Assembly: GCA_025765595.1 (NCBI GenBank)
Contig: JAIVFH010000044.1
Span: forward strand, 1 to 64,000
Direction of reading: 5' to 3'
Length of the DNA: 64,000 nucleotides
Source of the DNA: Obelidium mucronatum
Taxonomy: Eukaryota > Chytridiomycota > Chytridiomycetes > Chytridiales > Chytriomycetaceae
Below are positions 45,292-57,410 of the stretch, piece after piece. The translations under genes and the position numbers were made by a program. How positions within the stretch are numbered: position 1 is the stretch's first letter; each line of letters begins with the position of its first letter. Under the pieces are notes generated by a model, which searched no databases, had not been told where the DNA came from, and worked only from the letters and a program-made list of their open reading frames with translations.

Positions 45292-48200
45292 ATGGTATTA
45301 ATCAACTTGGTCCTCACTGTCTTGGCTGGGTCTGCCTTTGCTGTTCCTGTTGCCCGAGGTATCGATCAAGCCGAGCATTTGCGTCTACATTCAACTAACT
45401 GCATACCTGCCTAACAGCCCCTACATGCTCCAAATTGTCGATGGGAACTCCTATCACTAGCCCAATCGGCTCCTTTCCGGATTGGGCAATCAAAGCCCGG
45501 GCTGGTGACGCTGCCGCCTACGCCCTCGGTGATGGAACTGCCAACTTAGAGCCAACTGATAAGGCTTATTTGGACGGTATGAAAGCCCAAGGAGTTACTG
45601 TCGTCGAACTTGACACCGAGTTCTCTGGGTACCTTGACGATGCTGCCTATGCCGGAGCTGTTGACAATGTCAAGACTGTGTCTCAATACATTCATTCCCA
45701 GGGAATGAAGGTTGTGGTCTACTACCCAGGTGGCGAAGTGTTATCAGAGAAAACTGCAGTCACGGCAGGAAAAAGCATGGCCAAACAGCACCCAGGTATT
45801 TTACATTGTATTGACTTCACCGTATTTTAACCTTTATGACTAGATTGGGTTCAATACGACATTACAACGAATCAAACCAATGTGTTCATTGGTTCTGGGC
45901 AAGTCTTTTGGGTGGACCCTGGTGTCGAGAGTGCCTGGATGGACTTCAACTCTGGCTGGAAAGATTACTTTGCCAAGCGTGTGGCTCTCCTTGCCGGATC
46001 TGGTGCTGACGGTGTCTGGATTGACGTTCCCCTCTACAACGACATCACTGGTCTCTGGTGTGATGCCTCGCCAAGGGCTGCTGCCCAATTCAAGGCTGAT
46101 ACTGGCCGGACAGTTCCAAAGGCTGTCAACTACAAGGACGAGAACTTCCGAGCCTGGGTAAGATTACAATTATGATGACTCTGCTTTTGTTCTAACGTTC
46201 CTGCAAAATCCAACAGCTTCAATGGCGTCACACAAACATCAACAACTTTTTGAAGTACGCCTGTTCAGCTGCTCGAAAAGTCAACCCAAACTTCCTTTGC
46301 ATTATTGAAACCGTTACCATCGATTACCTCTATGCTACTCGCACTGGATTCGATGGTCCTTCTCTCATTGGTGATGGAATCACTCACGTCTGGGAAATCG
46401 ATGTTGTTTCGCTCGACAACTCTATGCGTACTGCCCTTGAGGACGACTGGGTCAGTTTCATCTCCATGTACAAGTACTCCAAGTCCGGAAGTGCCCCCAA
46501 CCCATCTTGGGCTTTTACCTATGGAATCAAGGAGGATGATGCGCGCCACTCGATTGTCACAGCTGTCGCCACTGGTAACAATGTGTATGAAGTAAAGTCG
46601 CCAAAGAAGGAAGTCTCCACTGATACCGTTATGCGTACTCGTATGTACAAATGGATTGCTGCCAACGAAGACCGATTGTATCGGTCTCAAAGATTGGCTC
46701 GTGTTGCATTGTTCCACTCGTCTGAAAACCGTGACTACATTGACGATGCGACGCAGGGGCTAGGATTGTTCTGCACTACAACTTCTCCGCTTGCAACCGA
46801 TAAGACGTGGTGGGCTCAAGGAACGGCTGCTCAGAGCTGTTACAACTTTCAAGGACTTGGAGAATACCGTGGTGCCGTAAAAGCACTATTGCACTCTCAC
46901 ATTCCGTTCGAAGTCATTGTCAGCCCGCGATTGTCGCTTGTTGATCTTGCTCAATATGACACAATCGTCCTTCCAAACGTCCAAGCCATTACCGACGCCC
47001 AAGCGGCCATTTTTAGATCGTTTGTTCAAAAGGGTGGAAACTTGATTGTCACAGGTCCCAAGCCTGGCTTGCTCAACGATGTCGGAACTGAGCGTCAAGA
47101 GTTGATCTTGTCTGACTTGCTCGGATTCACCAAGGCAACTATTCCAGCTTCCAAGATTAACCAAGTCCCCAACGGAGGAAAGGTTTCATACATTCAGAGC
47201 ACAGCCGGTTGGAAGTACCTTAATGCGACCACTGACAGCGCATCCCTCAACTCTTTGATCGCAGTCAATGCAGCGATTTTGCCAACATTGGTCAGCACAA
47301 CTGCCGATCGCCGTGTTCACTTTGAAGTATCTCATCTCCCTGAGTGGAACGAAGTTTACATCCACATGGTCAACTACATTGGTGTGAACGGAAAGTACCA
47401 ACTTACCAAAACCTCATTTGCTGTAACGATTGACTTGGCTCAACTGTCATCCAAGTTTGTCAAGAAGAATTTAATCGTTTCTGATGTCTCGATCATCTCC
47501 CCAGACCCTTCTTTTGCATGCCAGGACGCTACCACTGGCATTACTCCGTTGTTTACCAATGATGGCTCTAAATTGGTTGCTCAAATTGATAGCTTGGATC
47601 AATATCAAGTTCTTGTTTTGAAGTACACCAGCTCAGGAGCTGCCTCTACCACCACCGTCACAACTACTACCGGTCCAACAACAACCACAACCACAACTAC
47701 GACCGTTCCAACTACTACCACCACCACTACCACCGTTCCAACAACAACCACAACCACAACCACTACTAAGCCAACTACCACTACCGTTCCAACAACAACC
47801 ACAAAGCCAACTACCACTACCACTACCACGACCGTTCCAACAACAACAACAACAACAACCACAACCACTACAAAGCCAACTACCACTACCGTTCCAACCA
47901 CAACCACAACCACAACCACAACCACTACTAAGCTAACTACCACTACCGTTCCAACAACAACCACAACCACAACCACTACTAAGCCAACTACCACTACCGT
48001 TCCAACCACAACCACAACCACAACCACAACCACTACTAAGCTAACTACCACTACCGTTCCAACAACAACCACAACCACAACCACTACTAAGCCAACTACC
48101 ACTACCGTTCCAACCACAACCACAACCACAACCACAACCACTACTAAGCCAACTACCACTACCGTTCCAACAACAACCACAAAGCCAACTACCACTACCA

Positions 48201-48622
48201 CTACCACCACCGTTCCAACCACAACCACAACCACAACCACTACTAAGCCAACTACCACAACCGTTCCAACAACAACCACAACCACAACCACTACTAAGCC
48301 AACTACCACCACCACTACCACCACCGTTCCAACAACAACAAAAACCACCACAACAAAACAGGCAACAACTACAACAAAGCCAACAACAACAACTACCACT
48401 ACTACCACCACTATCAAACCAGCTACACAGACAACTACAACAGCTGGTGGAGTTCCCAAATGCTACCCAGCCTGGGACCCCAACTTTGACTACACTGTCG
48501 TTGCAACAGTCAGTCTCAACGGTATCAACTACATTGATAAGACCATTGGTGAAGGGGCCGGAGTACGACCAGATGGACCAGCAGGTGAATCTGGATGGGT
48601 ATCTGAAGGTCCTTGCGCCTAA
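45292..48622 (+). CDS. Secreted modular glycosidase-like protein with Thr-rich linker and carbohydrate-binding tail
   Basis: Signal peptide MVLINLVLTVLAGSAFA, then a TIM-barrel-like domain with VTVVELDTEFSGYL, MKVVVYYPGGEVL, WMDFNSGWKDYF and GADGVWIDVPLYND (acidic residues at strand ends as in retaining glycosidases), followed by an alpha/beta domain with FEVIVSPRLSLVDLAQYDTIVLP...GGNLIVTGP, like the trimerisation (GATase-like) domain of some beta-galactosidases. After about 260 residues of Thr-rich linker (47650-48430) comes a Cys-flanked domain of about 50 residues with WDPNFDYTVV, SLNGINYIDK and SGWVSEGPC, close to chitin/cellulose-binding CBM5/12 type modules. Exons: 45292-45357, 45418-45796, 45844-46156, 46217-48622 approximately. 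The substrate is not known. Confidence 0.75.
47650..48430 (+). repeat. Long coding repeat: Thr-rich linker
   Basis: About 260 codons, mostly ACN, with variant blocks of VP-T(n)-KP or KL-TTT repeated roughly every 18-25 codons. The DNA shows near-identical blocks of about 114 bp at 47885-47998 and 47999-48112 and a mix of ACA and ACC/ACT codons. It will be heavily O-mannosylated if secreted. Such tracts vary in length by slippage or recombination. Confidence 0.9.
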
Positions 48623-48776
48623 GAAAAACTGATTTCTTATCTTTTCTTCTCTCTATGCTTTCTCTTCTTTTTCCCTCTTATCTTGCTATTCCCTTTGAGT
48701 ATCAGTAAAAAGATTTCTTTATTTCAATTGCTATGAATCCTGTGAGGCGGAAAAGTTTATTAAATTGTGAAAAGAA

Positions 48777-51700
48777 CTACTTCTTTCTTCGACCGCGTTT
48801 GCTAACTTCTCCTCTGCCAGAATCGGCTGGTTCATCCAAAGCCGCTCTCTTCTTCTCGGTACCGCCTCCAGCGCCATCCACATGTTCTTCGTCTTTTTGA
48901 AGAATCATAATAAGAGTTGCGCATCGTTTACTCAATTCCTAATGTATCGGGTCACGTTATATAACTTGTGAATATACCGCACCCACGAAAAAATACTCAA
49001 CAGCAGCTGTTCGCGATTTAATAAACCAGTCAAATCTGAAGAGCGGTGATTGCTTGATGTCCTCTTTCATCCGTTCATAAACATCTTCGGAAGCATAACC
49101 ATACTTTTCCAAACACACCAGCTAATGGAAAAGGCAGATGAATAAAAAGAAACCAAAAAAAAAGATATCTATTTTACCATGAAGCGATCCTCATCTTCAG
49201 TGTAATTCTTTCCTTTACTCTGTCCGTAATTCAATCTCAATTGCTGAAGAGGCATTTTCAAGTCTCGGATGCGATTTGTCAAAGTTTCTTGCACTTTAAG
49301 CTGGTTTGCGATCCTGGCTTCTCCTCTCTCAATCATGGTGATATACTTTTCCCAGTCTTGCAGATCCTTGTGCCTCAACCAAAATACTTGCGCATAGTTG
49401 CGTACTTCTTCAGGTGTCTTTCCTTCAACGTCATTCGAGATTGCATCCAAGTTGTCACTGTCAAAAAAAAATCAGCGATTACAAACGCCGCTGTTGATTC
49501 AAGTACTTACCGGCCATATTTTTCATTTGAACGAATGAAGGACATGAAATCTTTTCTGGTCCAGTGCTCGAATGCCTTAAAACCGTAATTAGCGCTACAA
49601 ACACAACATGTTTTCACAAGATCTCACAATTTTCAGAAGCTCTGCCTTTTCTTCCAATTCCTCTTCCGTTAAAGGTTCCGCTAATTGATTCAAGAAGCGT
49701 CAGTTCAAAACGTAACTTCAGAGCAAAGAACAGTAGATTGCTCACCATTATCAATTTTCTCCTGGAAGTCAGCACGTTCCTTCTCCAAAAAGTCATCATC
49801 CTCTTCTGGGACTTGGGGGTTCGGCGCCCGCTTGACAGCCTGTTGACCAGCTTCCTTCATCTTGAAGTAAGACTCTTTTTCAATAATATCAATCAATTCT
49901 TGGGGATAGAACTGAAAATCGTGGGCAGTATTCAGCTTGAGAGTGCGAACAGGGCGTCCTGGTGCTTTCACGCCTGCATTTAGCGTCTTTCGATAATAGT
50001 CGTCAATGGCATAACTTCCGACTAGAACTCGATTTAGTCCAAGAACTGATACCCCTCCACAGACTCACATTTTCCTCTCTTTTCACGCTTGGCTGGTTCA
50101 ATCCAGGCAAATCCACCCTTCGCTCCGTCTTTTTTCTTGTTTTTCAAAATTAATAATGTCAAGTTAATTTCTTTCAGTCAAAAAAGAAGGAGGCTCTTTA
50201 CCTGATTAAAGTTAGTACCCTCCCACTGATACACACTTCCACCATCAGACATAAAGTTCTGCACGTCATCCAATCCCATATTCTTGTACTTGGAATCCAG
50301 CTCTTGAGTTTTCGCTTCACCACGTCTTAAAATTTCGTCAATATCATCGTTGGAGATTGTGCTATCACTAGATTGAAAAATGGATTGAGCTCCGTGTTGA
50401 ATCATCGAAATCAAGTCATCTTTGGATGCCGCTTGCGAAACTGTCGAAAAGGCCACAGTCAATTCAAGAGAGCTAAAAAGAAAACATAACGAATATTTCT
50501 ACAAACCTTTGTTTTGCGCGGCCCGGCCTTGCTGGATGACTAATTGATCGAGTCGCAACTTTTGAGTAGCGCGATCAATGACTTTCTCTTCAATTGCATT
50601 TTCTGTGATAAAGCGGAAAACCATCACTTGTTTCTTTTGACCAATACGATGGGCTCGATCTTCAGCTTGTAAATCCTAGAAAAATAAGTTAATTTTTTAA
50701 TGTAGTTCTCAATTGAAGACTAACCACTTGAGGATTCCAGTCATTGTCATACATAACTACAATATCAGCCGTGGCCAGATTGATACCAAGACCTAATGAT
50801 TCACTAGTCTTTTAATCCACAACAAAAAATGTGGACGACAACAATAAACAACGAACCTCCTGCACGAGTTGTTAACAAGAAAATGAACTTCTTACTGTCG
50901 GGCGCATTATACTCATCAATAGAAGAGATACGGTCTTCGTGCGCCGTGTTTCCGTCGATACGACAATAGTCAAAACCACGAAACACACAGTAGTCCTCAA
51001 CTAAAGAACAGTGTGTCAAACGGTTGTTGGAAAAGGAAATAAAATTATCAAGTGCTCACGAATATCAAGCATTCGACTCATTTGACTGAACAATAGTACA
51101 CGAGACCCAGACGCTTTCATGCGGACAAGAAGCTTATCCAGAATTGCCATTTTTCCTTAGAGGTGCCATTTCAATCAAAACGGAGAAACTTCAATGAATT
51201 GATCGAACAAACCAGCGTTATCGACCAAATGCTCATCTGTTGTAAACGGCGGTCCAGGTTCGGCTCCGTCAAATAAGTATGGGTGATTGCAACATTTACG
51301 CAGCTGCATCACAATATTCTGCAGCCTTGTTTTACCAGCATCTTTTCTACCACCGAGACTTCCTGTGAAACGAGATTATCCAGAGCGTTAACTAATTTTC
51401 CATCAATACAAAATATGTACCATTCACAGCATCGATATCCTTTTCCAAGATTTTCTGGTACCACTTTCGTTGCATCGTGGACATTCCAACGTACAAGTTT
51501 GTTCTCTTTTTCGGCAACAGTGATTTTTCGACATCGGCTTTGATGCGACGAAGCAAGAATGGCCGCAACACCTTTTTACAAGAAAAAAACATTGGTGAAA
51601 AAAATAAAATACTGATGGGCTGGATTAAACAAACCTTATGCAACTGCTGAACGACTTGATCCTGGTCACCATTCTGGCTCTGAAACCAATTCTCAAAGTC

Positions 51701-53078
51701 TTCTGACGAACTGAAAATATCTGGGAGCAAAAAGTTCAACAGCGCCCAGAGTTCGTGCAAGTTGTTTTGGAGAGGAGTTCCCGTGATCAAAAGGCGGTTA
51801 CGACAGCTAAACTCGCGCACGATTTGGGAGAGAGAAGAGTTTTCATTCTTGATTCTATGGGCTTCATCAATCACAAGACATTCCCATGAGATTTTGCGAA
51901 ATGCTGATTTTTCGAGTAAACACATTTCATATGAAGTAACACAGACTTCAAAGTTCCCAGGAACCATGTGGTCTCGGACCAGAGCAACCTAACATTATAC
52001 TGTTAACATACGGAATATCCCCTCACACATAAGGACTTACTCTGGCTTCTTTATCTCCGTGGAATAAAAATGGCACTAATGTGGGCACCCAGCGCTTGAT
52101 TTCACTCATCCAGTTATGAAGTGTAGATTTAGGAACAATAATCAGATGCTTTCCACAAATTCCTTCCACATGTTTTAAGTAGCCAAGAAATGAGATTGTT
52201 TGAAGCGTTTTTCCGAGACCCTAATTGCATTTGTGAGCACTGCATTTCCACATGAATTGGTCGTCCAACCATTTCGTCAGCAAGAATGCCGTTAATACCG
52301 TTGTGATGGAGAGAAATAAGCCAATTGAGCCCTTGGATTTGATAGTCTCGCATCTGGCCCCCGGTAACATCTGAAGTGGTTGTTGTTTAGAATTTTCTCT
52401 GTTTAGGTGGATAACTTCGTACATGCTGGAGATTCGTCAAAAACATGCAACGTATCGTCTGTTTCCAAATCTTCCTGCTGCAAAAGGGCTTCATCTTCCT
52501 CCTTCTCGGTCATTCGGCGACGCGACCTGTGTTGGGGAATACAACGCCATCAGCACAGCGAAGGCAAGAGCCAGACAACATACACTGTTTTATCGTCGTC
52601 CGCAGCGGCTGCCTTCCTTCTCTTGTCTGTTTTAATCTTTTCGTTCTCAGTCGCAACGTTGAGCATCGAGACGTCTTCGTTTCGCATCTTTCGCAGATTG
52701 ATGAAATGCGCTGCGGGGAAGCGTTAAATGGACTTAAACAAGCCAAGCGGGTGGTTACCGAAGAGGTCCGTCTGGCCCAGAAGGTAGGCGTATCGCTTCA
52801 TCGAGTCAGCAGCCTATCAGCAACAAAAGAGCCGCAGTGACTGCAGTGAGTACACTATGCACACTTCGCATGTTTCTTCAGGCGAAACAAACCTTCTTCT
52901 TGCGCAGGTCATCGGATTGATTTGCAAGCTCTTGGTTCTGTCCAGAGTAATTCCGTCACCAACTGGTCAGTCCTCCATCTGTCTAACACTCTGAATTAAA
53001 ACAAACCCGCTTCTGCTTGGCATCTCGTTTTTGAGCCTGTTTCTCGTTCGGCTCAAAAGTGTCGTTGTCATCCGCCAT
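48777..53078 (-). CDS. ISWI-type chromatin remodeling ATPase
   Basis: ISWI slides nucleosomes using ATP. Start [14 protein letters not shown] at 53078. Motif order: [27 protein letters not shown] (Walker A, split by an intron), [21 protein letters not shown] (DEAH), [90 protein letters not shown]. Then the HAND region, a SANT domain ([22 protein letters not shown]), and a SLIDE domain with DEDRFMV. The C-terminus is Lys/Arg-rich, ending GRRKK. At least fifteen short GT-AG introns, all in phase. No frame break over about 1000 residues. The Kozak region is shared with the divergent gene 57 bp away. Confidence 0.96.
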
Positions 53079-53135
53079 TTGTATTTATGTGTTTTTGAGG
53101 AAGTGATTTTCGAACACTCTTCTCTTTCTTGCCTT

Positions 53136-53324
53136 ATGGATAAAGATGATGCAAAACGATTCAAAGTGCGGCTGTGCGCAATTTTTACTGCTATATCTGG
53201 CATCTGCTTTGTTGTAGACGTGGTTTTGCTTCTACGCGTCGAAGTTGCGGGTTGGGTCCTACAAGTCATCATTACCCCGCGAAACATGGCGCTGACTGTG
53301 GGATATCTGGTCTCTTTGTCGTAA
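53136..53324 (+). pseudogene. Truncated member of the seven-helix membrane family
   Basis: ATG 53136 gives 62 residues with the same start layout as the next gene: a short polar N-terminus, IFTAISGICFVVDVVLLL as first helix, then VIITPRNMALTVGYLVSL resembling ATPLNVTLLLGTASIMGLY in the neighbour. A possible donor GTAAGA lies at the stop. No further helices follow in any frame before the intact paralog at 53656. It looks like a 5' remnant of a tandem copy. Confidence 0.5.
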
Positions 53325-53655
53325 GAGCGAAAAACTCTGCAATGTCACGGACGATTCCGTAGGGAACGCGGACTACTTTCGGACTCTGTTTCCAGAAATC
53401 ATACCTGTTCGGCGCAATTCTCCAAAAACCAATGCTTCATGGCATAAAAGCATCCGAGTTTTCATTACCGATATCAGTCACGCGATTTTCCAGGACTTGG
53501 ATGTTGGATGCTGAAAACAGACGTAGCCAACTTTTGTTCCTGGAAACTCCATTGCCCACGGAAACTCTTCTTACGATGGCTTCTCTTAGTTTCCGTCATA
53601 TCCGGGAAATAAAAGGCGTGCTTTTTTTGTTAGGATTTTCATCTCTCATTAGACA

Positions 53656-54546
53656 ATGGATTCAGCACAGGCGCAACAGCTTGTCGTAACGATATACACT
53701 GTTTTCGCCGGAATATCTTGCGCGGAACTGATAATTTATGCCTTGTTCATCTTGTACTGTGAAGTTCTCAAGCCTGGAAACCGAGTTTCAGTCATTGCTA
53801 CACCTTTGAACGTAACTCTACTACTCGGAACGGCATCGATAATGGGACTATATATTGTTAAATTAATTATCTTATCCACATCACTTGCCACTCCTTGGGG
53901 GGCTCTGTTTGCGCTGGAAATTATATTCCTTGCTACTGCAGAGACATGCTACATATACTTCTCATTTCGACGATCTACTGGACTCATGAAGATGGTTTTG
54001 AGTCCAAAAATGTTCAAGGTTGTCTATTATTCAACTGTTTTCTCGCCTTGTTGCTTCTACCTTCCTGTGGTTCCTTGCATCTTACAGGCGGCTATAGTGA
54101 ATGCAAGCTCACACAAAATCCTTCTATCTTGGCTCGATTTTATTACTGAGATCATTTCTGGGTTGACAATAGTTGGACTTGAGCTAATTTTTGTCTGTGG
54201 TTACGTTTCGTTTTTACTTCAAACGCGTCTTGAGAATGAAGGAATCAATCGCGAATTCTTGATCATTGCGTATGCTGGGATAGCAGCTTGCTGCATCTGC
54301 TTCGGTTCAGTCGCGATCTATGTGCTTTCTTTTATTTTCATGGATGATGTGCCTCACGCTCTTCTCCTTGCAGCTTCACACTGCATGATAAATTTCTTGG
54401 TCATGTCTCAATTCACTATGAAAGTTCTCTTGCATCGGCTGCGGGTCGCTGAAGGAGTGCTGGATTCCCTCAACACCAGACGAGTTTCGTCGATACACAA
54501 GAGGAGAGAAGATGATAACGAAAAGCATATTAACACTTTGAATTAA
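53656..54546 (+). CDS. Seven-helix membrane protein A (receptor-like, unknown family)
   Basis: A single exon of 296 residues from ATG 53656. Hydrophobic helices at about residues 8-32, 42-66, 76-96, 115-137, 151-175, 190-214 and 221-245, with a charged cytosolic-type tail (RRVSSIHKRREDDNE). The layout is that of a small GPCR-like protein, but no rhodopsin DRY or NPxxY motif and no known fungal pheromone or nutrient receptor signature is visible. Tandem with the truncated copy upstream and protein B downstream. Function not assignable. Confidence 0.75.
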   Translation: MDSAQAQQLVVTIYTVFAGISCAELIIYALFILYCEVLKPGNRVSVIATPLNVTLLLGTASIMGLYIVKLIILSTSLATPWGALFALEIIFLATAETCYIYFSFRRSTGLMKMVLSPKMFKVVYYSTVFSPCCFYLPVVPCILQAAIVNASSHKILLSWLDFITEIISGLTIVGLELIFVCGYVSFLLQTRLENEGINREFLIIAYAGIAACCICFGSVAIYVLSFIFMDDVPHALLLAASHCMINFLVMSQFTMKVLLHRLRVAEGVLDSLNTRRVSSIHKRREDDNEKHINTLN

Positions 54547-54639
54547 AGTTGAATTTGAATTTTAGTCCTTGAAGAAGTTTAATCGGCTGGATTTAGGCTC
54601 ACTTTTGCTTGCCATTGTTCTTCACATTGACACCTTCAC

Positions 54640-54668
54640 ATACACACACACACACACACATCCACACA
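54640..54668. repeat. CA dinucleotide microsatellite
   Basis: About ten CA units, slightly interrupted, directly before the ATG of protein B. Open frames could start upstream, but the ATG at 54677 is the best start. Confidence 0.8.
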
Positions 54669-54676
54669 CCGCAAAG

Positions 54677-55678
54677 ATGATGCAAGAGCTAATCCAAAGC
54701 CTAATTTTTCGATTCTATGCAATTTTTGCCCCCCTCGTGATCCTAGAAGGTGTTGGATACTTTCTCTACATCAGCTACTTCGAACTATACCTACAAGGAA
54801 AAACAATCTCCATCGAATCCCTCTTCACTGCCTTAAACACGGCCCTCGCATTTGAAGCAATCTCTTTGAGTTTTGCGTATATTGCGCGTGGACTCAACAT
54901 TGCCCAATCCCTCGCAATTCCGTGGAACGCGCTATTCCTGATGGAGCAGTTGTCTCTCGCAAGCGCACAATATTGTTACGCCATTTACTCCTACAAACGC
55001 TCTTCCTCGCTGCTTCGTTCAGTTTATTCTGCTCGTTTTCAGAAAAGATTGCACGTGTTGGTCTCTGTCTTGCCCCTCTTTTTTATAATCCCAATCATTC
55101 CTTCCATATGGCTCTTGATATCTCCGGACCAGGCGACAGAAACAGCGGATTTGATACCCAGTGCAATGCAAATATGCGGACAGTTTCTCTCGGCTCTTTG
55201 CATTCTCACTCTTGATATCGTGTTTCTGAATGCCTTCATGTTAACTCTGGCGAAAACTCACGATGACGACTCGGACGCCGTGAGCCCAGAGTTTCGAATA
55301 ATTGCATCGCATGGGATCGCAGGATGTGTGGTTTGCTTTGTATCGTTGGGGTTGTATGCTGCTACAGTCGGAATCAGTTCTCTTGTGGTGAAGACGCTGC
55401 TGATTGCTGCTTCACACGGGCTACTGAATGTCGTTCTGTGTATCCTTTTCCTGATGAAGGTACGGATCATGCGTGTTAAAGATATTACTCGAACGGAGAG
55501 AACCACCACGCAACCGATTCCAAATTCTTTTCCTTCTGCAAACACGCAAGCAATCCAACAGCCAAATGCGACTGAAATGCTTAAGATAAACACATCCACA
55601 GCGTCAGTTTCGAAAACGAGCATGGCGATGGACAACTCATATTTAACAAGGAACGGAACCAGCTTCTCTCTCAAATAA
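54677..55678 (+). CDS. Seven-helix membrane protein B (paralog of A)
   Basis: 333 residues from ATG 54677, single exon. It has seven hydrophobic segments in the same spacing as A, and shared features: a Pro-Trp-x-ALF motif after helix 3 (AIPWNALFLMEQ versus ATPWGALFALEI), a Ser-rich YRRS-like loop, REFLIIAYAGIAACCIC versus PEFRIIASHGIAGCVVC, and LLIAASHGLLNVV versus LLLAASHCMINFL. The C-tail is Thr/Ser-rich, 80 residues, possibly phosphorylated. Family unknown, receptor-like. It overlaps no other gene. Confidence 0.75.
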   Translation: MMQELIQSLIFRFYAIFAPLVILEGVGYFLYISYFELYLQGKTISIESLFTALNTALAFEAISLSFAYIARGLNIAQSLAIPWNALFLMEQLSLASAQYCYAIYSYKRSSSLLRSVYSARFQKRLHVLVSVLPLFFIIPIIPSIWLLISPDQATETADLIPSAMQICGQFLSALCILTLDIVFLNAFMLTLAKTHDDDSDAVSPEFRIIASHGIAGCVVCFVSLGLYAATVGISSLVVKTLLIAASHGLLNVVLCILFLMKVRIMRVKDITRTERTTTQPIPNSFPSANTQAIQQPNATEMLKINTSTASVSKTSMAMDNSYLTRNGTSFSLK

Positions 55679-55807
55679 AGTTTATTCAAAATACCCCCCA
55701 CAAAAAGAAAACAGTAAATAAATGAAAGTTTAATAAAAGCTGGCTTGAGGAAAAAAAAGTCAAGAGAGAAAAATCAGAACCACAATCACCATAGAACTTC
55801 TTGATCT

Positions 55808-57410
55808 CTATTGGTGGCCCCTGTAGGTGTTTGTATAAATAATGACGGTCTTCTTGAATCCATTGAAGCGCGAGGCAGCAGCCAAAGTGTAAGCACCCAT
55901 AAAGTCGAAGTACATCCAGTCCCCAACGTTCAAGATTGGCAGGGATCCTTCCTTGGTAATGCAGTCAATAGAGTCACAAGTTGGTCCCCAAATGCTGCAT
56001 GGGAACTCATCCTCCTTTGCAGAAGTAGTGCCATACAAAAACTTTCCGTTCTTGGCCAACACTCGGGGAGTCACAACCGCGTGGTCAAAAGTGATACAGT
56101 TGAAGCTTCCGTACATTCCATCGTTGATGTAGTACATGTAAGCAGAGTCTTCAACAGCAGCTGGTGGTTGAACGTAAACAGCGCTGTCAACCATGTTCTC
56201 AGCCTTAGGCAGCAAGAGGAACTACACGTCTCGCAACTACATTGGTAGCCAAAGTGAAAGCACTGGCGGCATAGTAACGACCCGGCTCAGCAATGACACG
56301 AATGTGAGATGGGATCAGCTCATCAATGGCTGGACGAACTACAGACACAATCTCCTTGAAAGTCAATCCATCAGCTCCATTACATGGGAAACCACCTCCG
56401 ATATCCAACATGGAAAATTCGAATCCAAAGTCCTTGGCGCTTACAATAACTCCCGCAGCAGCACGAACGGCATCTCCAAAGACTTGGGCATCAAAGCATC
56501 CACTGCCCACGTGGAAACTGACTCCAATTACATTCAACCCGAGCTCTTGAGCAACTTTCAACTAAGGCTGGAACATTGGATGGCTGAGCACCAAACTTGA
56601 GACCCAAGTTACAAAGGGAGCGGGAACCGTCCGACCCAAGAATGCGAACAACGAGCTGGGCGTTTGGCATGTGTTGCTTGATTTTATGGAGTTCATCGGC
56701 ATTGTCAAAGGTCATCATGTGAACACCCTTGGAACCAGCGTAACGAATGTGAGAGTGTTGCTTGCATGGGTTGGCGTAGATGATCTTTGATGGGTCAACT
56801 CCGTATTCCAAGGCAGTCTCGATTTCAGAGCGAGAAGCACAGTCGAACCCAGTTCCCAAGTCAACGAGGGTCTTGATGACCATTGGGTCGGGACAACACT
56901 TCATGGCTAAAAGAAGAAAAACCAAGAATGAGCAAATAAAAACACTCGTCAAATCCCAAAAAAAAACTCACCATAAAATGGTTCCACACGTGGCAACATT
57001 TCCTTCCATTGAATATGTTGACGAATAACCTCTCCCATATCACCAACAAAAAAGGCATCCTCTTCTTCAACATTATCAGGAATAGAGTAGTAAGCCTCCA
57101 TCTTCTCCTTCATGATGGCTTCAACAGAGTCCGTGCGAACTTCCACATGAGAGTGGTTGCAGTGGTGGGTCACAGGCAAGATAAAATCATTTTTGGCAGA
57201 AACGCCAGTCAAAAGGTCTTTTGAAAGACCGAGAACTTCGGTGCGGGTGATAAGGTCGTTGATATCAGTGTTGAAGATGGTGGTTTCTTTCATTAGTTGG
57301 CTAGACGTAATTCTTTGTTGAATCAAGGGAACTGTAGGGCTTTGGGGGGTTGCGGTTTTTTGTATTCCAAACAAGGATGTAGTAGGAGCGTTAAAAGTTT
57401 TTGCGTTCAA
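55808..57410 (-). CDS. SPE1: Ornithine decarboxylase with two frame breaks
   Basis: Makes putrescine from ornithine in the cytosol with pyridoxal phosphate, the first step of polyamine synthesis. ATG 57410. The PLP lysine is in PFYAMKC (split by an intron at about 56905-56970). Further family marks: GTGFDCASRSEIE, YANPCKQHSHIRYA, RILGSDGSRS, GVSFHVGSGC, LDIGGGFP, EPGRYY, YINDGMYGSFNC, SIWGPTCDSID with the active-site Cys, and GDWMYFDFMGAYT. Frame breaks: one extra base near 56560 (before KVAQELGLN) and one near 56214 (before LPKAENMVD) must be dropped. Length is otherwise usual, with a slightly long N-terminus. The full protein is conserved, so indels are likely. Confidence 0.93.

Noticed and set aside
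47605..48459. 284-codon Val-rich open frame on the minus strand
   Set aside because: Antisense of the Thr-rich linker (ACN read as NGT), so pure composition.
55258..55701. 147-codon minus-strand frame
   Set aside because: Antisense of seven-helix protein B.
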